From DASWNP01 sp036399175 (GTDB lineage: Bacteria > Acidobacteriota > Blastocatellia > Pyrinomonadales > Pyrinomonadaceae), in contig DASWNP010000055.1 in NCBI GenBank assembly GCA_036399175.1, positions 59,721 to 123,720 on the forward strand: a DNA stretch of 64,000 nucleotides, read 5' to 3'. This document shows positions 47,130-54,521 of this stretch, piece by piece (within the stretch, counting starts at the first letter, position 1; each line of letters starts with the position of its first letter). A model generated the notes under the pieces. It did no database searches, was not told the DNA's origin, and saw nothing but the letters and a program-made list of their open reading frames with translations. The translations under genes were made by a program, and so were the position numbers.

Positions 47130-48704
47130 TTACAATGAAATTCCAAGAGCCGCGCTCTCAGCCTCGAGCGGCCCGCAGATGTTACTGGAAACTGATAGTC
47201 CTTTCAAGAAAATGGCTGCCGTTTCGAGTTCTTTTCCCCTACGGTCTAGCTTATCGATAGTTGTGAGATCGCCGAGCGTTTCAATGACAGACTTGGCTAT
47301 ATGGATGGGGGTAATGTTCTTCTCCTCCCATAACGACTCTAAGGTTTCAGGGTAGCAGAAATACAAGGTAAAGAGGCAATGAATTACTTGCATGAAATCT
47401 TTCCACTCCCTTTTGGGAACATATCGAGAGTGGAATGGGAAAAGTTCCGGGAACTTATCGGCGTAAGCATTAGTCTCGACCACGTCAGGCACGTCGAGTA
47501 ACAAACGTGGCCTCAGATTGTCGGCCACTAATTGGGCCGAAACCGACGATTGCGATGCGGTGCCGTTATACAAAGTCAGTGTGTTCAGCCGTACCATCGC
47601 GCCGCAGTTTCGAGCCCCTAATGCCGCCTTGAGAACTTCTTCAGTGTCAACTCCACAAGGGTGTGAGGGCGGACTTAGCATGAAGGCGCAGGTAGGTAAT
47701 ATACCCGCTTCCATACATTCGTTCAGCTTAGTTTCTAGGGCAGTAAAGCTTCGCAAGAAGCCTTTACGGAAGGATCTCTGTGATGTCATGCCCACAGCAT
47801 CAATTCCCGTAAAGACCGACGTGCAACCCGCCCGTGCCATCCAAGTTATGACGTCGGTATTCATCTGCGGGAATGTTGCATAACAATTCCACGTTAGCCC
47901 TAGGCGAGCGGTTTCTAACTCTCGACAGAACTGAATGGCAATGGATATGTCGTTTAGGAAATTATCTTCTACGAAGGAGACATGTTCGACACCTAAATTC
48001 CTCAGTAGTCGGAGTTCTTCGATCCTTTTATCGATCTCGAAATGCTGTACTCTGCCGTAATGAACCGGGCTGTAACAGAAAGCGCACTTAAATCTGCATC
48101 CGCGGCCACCTTCAAAGTCGCAAATCCTTTGCGTATTCAATTCAAAGTATGTCTGGAGATCTACAAGACTATAATCTGGGAATTGTAAGGCGCTCGAACC
48201 TTCGTCATTTACACCCCTCGTAAAAGGTATGATCCGGCTCCGAGTTTCGGCTGAAGGTGCTTTCGCATTTTTTTTGGCTAATTGCTTAATTAGATCCTTA
48301 AACGAATCCTCGCCTTCTCCTTGAATAACAACATCCACCCATGGGAAGTCGCTTAGCAAGCGAGGGGCAATACTAGAAAAATGAGTTCCACCGAAAACAG
48401 TTACCGCGTTAGGTTTCTCTTTTTTGAGCGCCTCTGCAAGCCGTAAGCAGACATGAGAATCGACTGCCATGGAAGTGAAGCCGTAAATGTCCGAATCCTT
48501 TTCCAGCAGTAAGTCTAAGGCAGATTGATAGAAATAGTTGCTTTGAAGCTTTTCATCAGTGTGCCAGAGAAGATTGAAATCAACGATACTCACATCTGCG
48601 CCTACATGGCGTGCACCCGTGCCGAGTCTTAACAAACCAAGTGGGGGGCTCAGCTCACTGATGTCATATGAGGATCTAGGTGGATTAACGAGAGTGATTT
48701 TCAT
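47130..48704 (-). CDS. B12-binding-type radical SAM enzyme
   Basis: This 524-residue cytoplasmic enzyme has an N-terminal cobalamin-binding-like Rossmann domain (ITLVNPPRSSYDISELSPPL, DADVSIVDFN-like strand, VTVFGGTHFSS, VDVVIQGEGEDSF). The radical SAM barrel follows with the cluster motif GCRFKCAFCY near residue 200 and the downstream VSFVEDNFLNDISIAIQFCREL. The DxHxxG cobalamin motif is not apparent, so B12 binding is uncertain. The C-terminal part (residues 380-524) is unassigned. ATG 48704 matches the conserved start; a start at 48731 would add nine residues. It heads a leftward unit with the 54-aa peptide and the receptor. Such enzymes modify peptides, lipids, sugars or nucleotides. Confidence 0.9.
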   Translation of the reverse strand: MKITLVNPPRSSYDISELSPPLGLLRLGTGARHVGADVSIVDFNLLWHTDEKLQSNYFYQSALDLLLEKDSDIYGFTSMAVDSHVCLRLAEALKKEKPNAVTVFGGTHFSSIAPRLLSDFPWVDVVIQGEGEDSFKDLIKQLAKKNAKAPSAETRSRIIPFTRGVNDEGSSALQFPDYSLVDLQTYFELNTQRICDFEGGRGCRFKCAFCYSPVHYGRVQHFEIDKRIEELRLLRNLGVEHVSFVEDNFLNDISIAIQFCRELETARLGLTWNCYATFPQMNTDVITWMARAGCTSVFTGIDAVGMTSQRSFRKGFLRSFTALETKLNECMEAGILPTCAFMLSPPSHPCGVDTEEVLKAALGARNCGAMVRLNTLTLYNGTASQSSVSAQLVADNLRPRLLLDVPDVVETNAYADKFPELFPFHSRYVPKREWKDFMQVIHCLFTLYFCYPETLESLWEEKNITPIHIAKSVIETLGDLTTIDKLDRRGKELETAAIFLKGLSVSSNICGPLEAESAALGISL

Positions 48705-48786
48705 AATACTTACCAAAGTGTACGTTTTCAAAAGACTATTTTATTACATTGGACTCAACAAACAACCTTTATTATTATGCAACTGT

Positions 48787-48815
48787 GAGCCCTCCGCCAG
48801 AATGGCGGAGGGCTC
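48787..48815. terminator. Hairpin upstream of the radical SAM gene
   Basis: A 12-bp stem GAGCCCTCCGCC/GGCGGAGGGCTC with a 5-base loop, lying 83 bases before the radical SAM start. It probably ends the transcript coming from 49052. Confidence 0.7.
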
Positions 48816-48935
48816 ATGCCAACCTGCCGGCATTTTCAACTTATGCGCAAACCAACATTCTGTAGGATCGCGCAAATGTTGAAATTCCCCTAACGAATCA
48901 ATAGCTTACGCGCGCTCTTCACTCATATATTGAAA

Positions 48936-48964
48936 AGGTTTTTGCACATAAAGTGCAAAAACCT
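48936..48964 (-). terminator. Intrinsic terminator of the sigma-CHAT operon
   Basis: A 12-bp stem AGGTTTTTGCAC with its complement and 5-base loop. On the minus strand it is followed by a T run (CCTTTTCAAT), about 90 bases past the 284-aa gene's stop. Confidence 0.8.
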
Positions 48965-49051
48965 CGCAGTTTTCGCACGTATGTTGAAATTTACGAAGCC
49001 ACTAAACAGCCCCCATAGAGGGACCTGTTAGGACACGGGCTTAAAGCCCTG

Positions 49052-49906
49052 TTAGATGTCCGTCGTCTGGCTGCCGCTGGCGGCATAGCAAATAGCTGGC
49101 GGGGTGGCTACATCATCAAAATCGAAATCAAATTGGTCCAGCACCTGAACGTCGAAGGCGTGGTAGTGGAGTTGGAAATCACTCAGGTGAAGTCTTCCGA
49201 GTTCCTCCTGATCGCACTTGAAGCAGCGGTTCTGGAAGAGCACTTCGAACGTCTCGCCTGCCGGTGCGACAAGCGACTCGGGCGGCTTATCTCCTATATT
49301 CAAGAATGCCTCACCTCGGGGCAAGGTGGCGATTCTCACCCCGGTGATCGCAGCCACCGCTCCAAATTTCTTGTTATCCGCGTCCACCTTGGTGCGGAAG
49401 TAATGGACATTACTCAATTTCCTGGAATAGAACTCACCGATGTTGATGTGCATCACGGGCTTCAGCACACCCCGGATCAGTGGCAATTTTGTGTTGTGCA
49501 TCTCAAGATTCTCCAGGTCGAGAATCCATTTGAAGTACTCCTCATTTGATTGGTCGCGCGTAAATCGATTAAGAACCTGCTCGTGCCCTTTTCGCGTAAC
49601 GCTCGGAGACACAACGCCGGGCACGTTAAGGTCGATGTCGATGCGACGCGCCTCGGCGTGGGACAGAGAGTGTTCGAAAACCGGTTTCACCACATCGGGA
49701 ATAGAGGGGTTTCTTCGCCTACCTTTAATAATTATCTCGTGCTGCTGGGCCGTGGTTAAGAATCCGACCCGGCATTCGCCAGCGGGGTCATTAACGGCCG
49801 GTTTCCCGCCCGTGTTAAAGCACAAGAAGAATAGTCCGTCAAATATGAGGTCGACCGCCGGCGCCGGCGCGGCGTTGGCTGTTTGCTCGCTCTGCTGTTC
49901 GCTCAC
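49052..49906 (-). CDS. Protein of unknown function in the CHAT operon
   Basis: This protein of about 284 residues shows no signal peptide, but has a hydrophobic strand FDGLFFLCFNTG near residue 25. The rest looks like an all-beta globular protein: ECRVGFLTTAQQHEIIIKG, ARRIDIDLNVPGV, LPLIRGVLKPVMHINIGEFY, NVHYFRTKVDADNK, and FEVLFQNRCFKCDQEELGR, with four cysteines (CF, CR, CFKC). GTG 49906 is set by AAGGAG between it and the CHAT stop at 49923, so the two are cotranscribed. It may be a substrate, inhibitor or effector of the CHAT protease. Not recognised as a named family. Confidence 0.75.
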   Translation of the reverse strand: MSEQQSEQTANAAPAPAVDLIFDGLFFLCFNTGGKPAVNDPAGECRVGFLTTAQQHEIIIKGRRRNPSIPDVVKPVFEHSLSHAEARRIDIDLNVPGVVSPSVTRKGHEQVLNRFTRDQSNEEYFKWILDLENLEMHNTKLPLIRGVLKPVMHINIGEFYSRKLSNVHYFRTKVDADNKKFGAVAAITGVRIATLPRGEAFLNIGDKPPESLVAPAGETFEVLFQNRCFKCDQEELGRLHLSDFQLHYHAFDVQVLDQFDFDFDDVATPPAICYAASGSQTTDI

Positions 49907-49922
49907 GGTTATCTCTCCTTGT

Positions 49923-52900
49923 CTACATATCGGCGTATCCACCGATGAGGTTGAAGGAAGCCCAGTAGTACGGCTGCCGGTATAGCTGCCGCGGTCCGTT
50001 CAGCATGTCCAGTTGTGCGCGCTGTAGCGCCTCGATGGTCGTGTACCCCTTGCGCTTCCGGTACCTGTGGAAGTTGACCATCAGTTCCGCCGTAGCGTCC
50101 GAGTCAACCGTCCACAAGCTTGCAACCACGAGTGGGACACCGCGGGCCAGGAATGGGCGAGCCAAGCTCATCATCCCCTCGCCGCGAAACGAAGGGCCGC
50201 TCCCCGTCTGGCAGGCGGAAAGCACGACCAGCCTCGCGCGCGGGAGAGCCAGCTCGTACATCTCTGAAGCTTGTAGCACCCCGTCGTTCGAGTCGATCTG
50301 TGGGAGCGACCCTGACCCTTTTGCCAATAGCAACTTTGAACGCAGGGGAGACCGCTCATCTGTAATGGCGTGAGAAGCCAAATGTATTACATCCGCTTTC
50401 TCCATTTCACCCGCCACCATTCCCTTGGTAGCCTCTTTCTCGACGAATACCAGCCGCGAGTTATAGAAATCGGCTATCTTGTTTACCTCTGCGGCAGACG
50501 AGGGCAGCTCGGGAAAGTCGTGATACTCTCGTCGGTCAAAAGTGGGATTGCCAACGCCAAGCAGCATCTCCTCGGACGCCCGCCCTTTTTCCCCCGCGGC
50601 GCGAGTACAGGCCAGAAAAATGTTAGAGCTTGGGGACATGGCGAGGAGATGATCCTGAATCATGTACCTCTCAGAGAGAGGTGAGATAAGTGCGCCAAAC
50701 GGCACATATACAAGAATCTTGTCGGGAACTACGTAGACCTGCTTATCTCTATCAAGGAATGGCTCAACCGGGGTAATCAAAATACTGTAAAGGTCTTTAG
50801 CCGCCTGTAATGTCTTTGCTTCCTCGCGGCTTCGCGTGGACTGTAAGTAGTCTTCAATCTTTTCCTTGAGTTGATGTGCTGCTATTTCGGTTGCCGCGGT
50901 CTGAAAACCTCGTTTCGAGACAACCCAGATTAAGACCCGGCTCTCCAGCACCGCGTACTGTAGTATCTGCACCTGCTCCGGCAGGTGGCTCTGGAGTTCT
51001 GCTAGGCCGAGGGGTTGTGAGTCGCCCAAGGTGATCAATTCCGGGCCGTAGCTTTCGTGGGATACCTGCGGGCTGGCGCGCGTCAGAGTCAGTAGGGATC
51101 TAGCCTGGCTACGTTCTAAGTATTCAAACGCCCGGGCGCGGTCGCCTACGACTGAATACTCGAAATCTACGGCAACGTCGAAGACCTCATGTTCGAGATC
51201 GAAGAAGTTGTTTCTATAACTCTCCTCCGCAAACTTGGAACGATACTCTTCATAGAGGCTCACGGTGACGTTAAGCTCTTCTTGGGCCGCCGGTATGTCA
51301 TGGGCAGCGATAAGTGAGAGAAGTTTCCCTTTGCGTGCTTGGTAAACGAAGGCCGGCAGGTTGAGCTTGTCGTAAAGATCAATGCAGGAGTTGAAGCTGG
51401 AGATCGCCTTATCCAGCTCCCCGGCCTGCCTGTACAAGTTGCCCAGATGCAAAGACGCGTAGGCGATCATATGCTGAGCGAAAGGTTCGCCGGAATGAGA
51501 TTCCACCGCCTTAATAGCCTGCTGGATGTTTCTGAAAGCCTCGTCGTAATTCGGCAATTTCCCGTACATGACGCCTAAACGTACGAAAGAGAGAGACACT
51601 ATCGATGGCTCTTGAAGTTCCAGAGCTAACTGTAGGGCGACTTTTTGATAATCGGCGGCGGCAGCATTGAGGCCGAGAGAACTAAGAGTCCAGGCAACTT
51701 CGTTATACGTCACCCATCTCTGCTTGGCCTCCATCGAGCTGAAGTCGGAAGCCAGCAACAGTCGGGCATTACTGAGAGAGTGCTGACGGTTGCCGAGGTA
51801 GAGATGATTCTGCATGAGGGAGGATAAGGCCGAAATTTTGCCATAGGTTTCTGAGGTCTGCTCTGCTATTTCCCAAGACCGCAGGCTGTACTTTACGGCT
51901 TTTGAGAAGTCACTCAGCAGTGCTTCGTGATACGCCAAGCCGTTAAGCGATCTCACAATCAGCCACCTATAGTTCTCCCTCTCGTAGGTGTCTACCAAAT
52001 TCTGAAACAGCAGCGCGCTCCGGTCTTTGTCATTAAGTTGCTGGTGGCAGACAGCGACCCAGTACTCTGCAAGCCTGGATTCCGGTTCATCCCCTACTCT
52101 GTCGAATAATTGTTTGGCCTCATTATGTGATTTCAGCGCCGAGGCGAATTGAGCCGAAGCGAGCTGCTCTTGACCCAATTCCATCAAGTGCCGCGCACTG
52201 ATAAGTGCCGCAGCCTGCTCGCGCGTGATGGACCGGTAGAATTGCGCGAGCGCAGAAGCATATAGATCGCCCGCCCGTTGCTCCTTCATCGCTCCGATGT
52301 ACTGCAATATCCGGTGTCTGTCTATGGCCTCACCACGCTGGCCCTTCGCGGTTATATTCAGGTAGTCATCAACTAATCTTTCGACGATGTAATTCCCCAC
52401 CCGCCCGCTACTGAGAGTGATATTTCGCCAAGCTCCCTCGTCATCCTTGGCATGATAGTCGTCGAGGAATTTGCGATACAGCTCCTCCTTATTCTCAGAA
52501 GTTTTATTTCTCCCCTCTTCGAGCCGCCTGAGATTTTGTCTCGCCTCGTCCGCCCACTCGGAGTTCTGATCCTTCTCAAGATACCTCCGCCAATCGTCCT
52601 CGGCCCGCTGGGGTAATACCATTTGCTCGTAAAGCAATGCACGATTAAAGAGCGCTTCGAGCAGAGAATCATTCAGTTCGAGGGCCTTGTTAAGATGGTC
52701 TAGACTTTGAGCGAACTCCTCCACCACCTCACCTTGCCCGCCTTCAGAGGCGCGGCTTTTACCTTTTTCTAATAAGGCAGCACCTAAATCGCTGTGAACC
52801 CGTGCGTTTCGCGGTTCAAGACTCAGCGCAGCGTTAAATTGATCTATCGCCCTGTCGAATTGGCGCTCGGCGAGGTAGTACTTGCCCAGCGCATGATGTG

Positions 52901-53459
52901 AATCGGCGCTCGGGCTTTCGGCTGCGTTGAGGAGCGATCTTGCAGCACGGTCGCGCGAGACGTAATCAATAGTCTCCTGCGCGCCGCGTTGCCGGAACGC
53001 GGGCGCATACTTAAAACCTGAGAGGCGCGCCTCGATGGGCCTTTCTTTGTTGAAGGCCACCTGAAGGGCATCTAATCCCCTATTAACTTCAGACTGGTAA
53101 ATGAAGGCGCGCCAGATACCCAGACCGAGCGCGAAGAGTACAGTGGCGGCTATGGGCAGGTAGAATCTGTAGAATGTTCTTGCCCAACGCAGTTCGGCCT
53201 TCCGCTTCTTCAACGCCAGCGCGAAATCGAGCTTGTCCTGCCGCGCCTGGGATTTGAGGAAATACTCTTCAAACTGCTTGAGTTCAGCCGCCGACAATTT
53301 GCCGTCCACATACTCGTCTATTAGTTCGTCGGCAATGATGTCTGACTCCTCGGAAAAGTCGGGGTCAGTCAGCAGGCGCAGCTCTACCTGTTCCTCATCG
53401 GCCTCAGCGAGTTGGCCGAGCAGGTATTGCCTCAGTCGTTTGTGATCGTCTTGGACTAT
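49923..53459 (-). CDS. Anti-sigma-like / TM / TPR / CHAT-domain protease, likely ATA start
   Basis: About 1178 residues. Residues 1-90 (KRLRQYLLGQLAEADEEQVE, LLTDPDFSEESDIIADEL, KLSAAELKQFEEYFL) resemble the anti-sigma-like domain that commonly accompanies ECF sigma genes. A TM helix (FYLPIAATVLFALGLGIW) lies at about 98-116. About 650 residues of TPR repeats follow (YYLAERQFDRAIDQFNAALSL). The C-terminal CHAT caspase-like protease has His near 1030 in IHLASHAITDE and Cys near 1083 in LVVLSACQTGSG. The frame has no ATG/GTG/TTG before residue 51, but AAGGAG lies 8 bases before ATA 53459, whose bases overlap the sigma gene's TAG stop. GTG 53309 would delete half the N-terminal domain. Confidence 0.85.
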   Translation of the reverse strand: MVQDDHKRLRQYLLGQLAEADEEQVELRLLTDPDFSEESDIIADELIDEYVDGKLSAAELKQFEEYFLKSQARQDKLDFALALKKRKAELRWARTFYRFYLPIAATVLFALGLGIWRAFIYQSEVNRGLDALQVAFNKERPIEARLSGFKYAPAFRQRGAQETIDYVSRDRAARSLLNAAESPSADSHHALGKYYLAERQFDRAIDQFNAALSLEPRNARVHSDLGAALLEKGKSRASEGGQGEVVEEFAQSLDHLNKALELNDSLLEALFNRALLYEQMVLPQRAEDDWRRYLEKDQNSEWADEARQNLRRLEEGRNKTSENKEELYRKFLDDYHAKDDEGAWRNITLSSGRVGNYIVERLVDDYLNITAKGQRGEAIDRHRILQYIGAMKEQRAGDLYASALAQFYRSITREQAAALISARHLMELGQEQLASAQFASALKSHNEAKQLFDRVGDEPESRLAEYWVAVCHQQLNDKDRSALLFQNLVDTYERENYRWLIVRSLNGLAYHEALLSDFSKAVKYSLRSWEIAEQTSETYGKISALSSLMQNHLYLGNRQHSLSNARLLLASDFSSMEAKQRWVTYNEVAWTLSSLGLNAAAADYQKVALQLALELQEPSIVSLSFVRLGVMYGKLPNYDEAFRNIQQAIKAVESHSGEPFAQHMIAYASLHLGNLYRQAGELDKAISSFNSCIDLYDKLNLPAFVYQARKGKLLSLIAAHDIPAAQEELNVTVSLYEEYRSKFAEESYRNNFFDLEHEVFDVAVDFEYSVVGDRARAFEYLERSQARSLLTLTRASPQVSHESYGPELITLGDSQPLGLAELQSHLPEQVQILQYAVLESRVLIWVVSKRGFQTAATEIAAHQLKEKIEDYLQSTRSREEAKTLQAAKDLYSILITPVEPFLDRDKQVYVVPDKILVYVPFGALISPLSERYMIQDHLLAMSPSSNIFLACTRAAGEKGRASEEMLLGVGNPTFDRREYHDFPELPSSAAEVNKIADFYNSRLVFVEKEATKGMVAGEMEKADVIHLASHAITDERSPLRSKLLLAKGSGSLPQIDSNDGVLQASEMYELALPRARLVVLSACQTGSGPSFRGEGMMSLARPFLARGVPLVVASLWTVDSDATAELMVNFHRYRKRKGYTTIEALQRAQLDMLNGPRQLYRQPYYWASFNLIGGYADM

Positions 53460-54079
53460 GAGTGACGCTCCTTGCTGGTAACATCTACCACGTGTCGCCT
53501 CTTTAATAATGCTCTCAAGGAGGTTTTTTGTTTTACCGCGAGATTCTTAGCACATTGCAGGACGCACTTTTCCAGATCGCGCCGGATATGGTGCGCACGC
53601 GTCCGCAGGGCGCCTACACTTATCTCCAACTCCTCAGCCATACGTCGGTGACACTCAACTTTATCTTTCCCCTCATACAGGTAGTAATCCAGTATCAGTT
53701 CGCGTCTCCGAGCGGGCAGCGGTTCAAGACACTCAAGTAGGCAGTCGTATTTATCGCTCGTTTTAGCTGGCCGGGTGATGCGTTCGGGGATTTCATCGGT
53801 TGCGATCTCTTTCCGCCGTCCAGCCTCCCTAATAATGTTGCGGGCTACCCCATGAAAATACCGCTCTTTCTCTCCTACATACTCGTCCTTGATTTCCGGC
53901 AACTTGCGGATGACACGATCAATTGTCATGTCAGCCAAGTCTTCAGCGTCGTTAAAGCCTTTGGAAACGAAAATTCTTATTAACCCGGCGCGGATGACTT
54001 CGTATCGCCGGCCCGCGGCTTCACGATCCGAGTCTAGCCAAGCTAATAAATTATTGAATGGTGGCTCTTCTGAGCTAAT
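53456..54079 (-). CDS. ECF-like RNA polymerase sigma factor, likely ATT start
   Basis: About 207 residues. Region 2 begins LLAWLDSDREAAGRRYEVIR, then GLIRIFVSKGFNDAEDLADMTI, DRVIRKLPEIKDEYVGEKERYFHGVARN. Region 4 is the HTH ELILDYYLYEGKDKVECHRRMAEELEISVGALRTR. This matches a sigma subgroup common in Acidobacteria and cyanobacteria that is paired with TPR or CHAT proteins. The frame opens at a TAA (54083-54085) and contains no ATG, GTG or TTG until TTG 53938, which would remove half of region 2. ATT 54079 has AAGGAG 7 bases upstream and gives the expected N-terminus. Confidence 0.85.
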   Translation of the reverse strand: MSSEEPPFNNLLAWLDSDREAAGRRYEVIRAGLIRIFVSKGFNDAEDLADMTIDRVIRKLPEIKDEYVGEKERYFHGVARNIIREAGRRKEIATDEIPERITRPAKTSDKYDCLLECLEPLPARRRELILDYYLYEGKDKVECHRRMAEELEISVGALRTRAHHIRRDLEKCVLQCAKNLAVKQKTSLRALLKRRHVVDVTSKERHS

Positions 54080-54098
54080 CGATTATCTCCTTATTCAT
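54075..54098 (-). CDS. Seven-residue leader ORF overlapping the sigma-factor start
   Basis: ATG 54098 encodes MNKEIID and ends at TAG 54075-54077, one base overlapping the ATT proposed for the sigma gene. The AAGGAG ribosome site of the sigma gene lies inside this mini-ORF. It could couple translation, or a +1 frameshift at its last codon (GAT TAG) would join it to the sigma frame. Confidence 0.4.
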   Translation of the reverse strand: MNKEIID

Positions 54099-54521
54099 AT
54101 GTGACCTGATCGGTGCAATTCATGGGAAAGGTGAGCGGCCAATGCAGAGCAAATTATCCCAATGTATCTTACATTGCAAGAGTTTGCTGATGTAGCAGAC
54201 GATAGCTAAAGCTGCTGTTCGATGCATGCCGCCTTGCGGTTCTCGCGTATAAACCGTTTTCTTTCCTCTCATCTCTATTACTGACTGCACCACCCGATCA
54301 AAATAATTACTTTCCTCCCGACACGTTTTTGCCATTGGAAGGCATAGGAAGTCAGGAGCAGCCAAGGCGGGGTCTTACCGCCGGAGCGCATAGTGCTGGC
54401 CTTCGGCTTGCCTGAAGGTATAGGCGATGGCTTCGCTCCAACGAAGCTAGGCTGCAAGGCATGCCAGCTAGATGTCTGGCTGGCACAACATAGCGAATGC
54501 CACGCCTTTCGGGAGGAATCA
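54099..54521. other. Divergent intergenic region of the sigma-CHAT and exported-protein units
   Basis: This region should hold promoters for both directions. It contains several short inverted repeats (CTTCGGCTTGCCTGAAG, TTCGCTCCAACGAA) and, at 54335, TTGGAAGGCATAGGAAGTC, a degenerate copy of the 20-bp border repeat. No coding frame is convincing; open frames here lack ribosome sites and similarity. Confidence 0.5.

Noticed and set aside
49923..53309. CHAT gene starting at GTG 53309
   Set aside because: It would remove the first half of the anti-sigma-like domain, and a better ribosome site exists before ATA 53459.
54330..54355. Possible additional copy of the 20-bp border repeat
   Set aside because: TTGGAAGGCATAGG has an inserted base and lacks the TTGCC half in the right place; kept only as a note.
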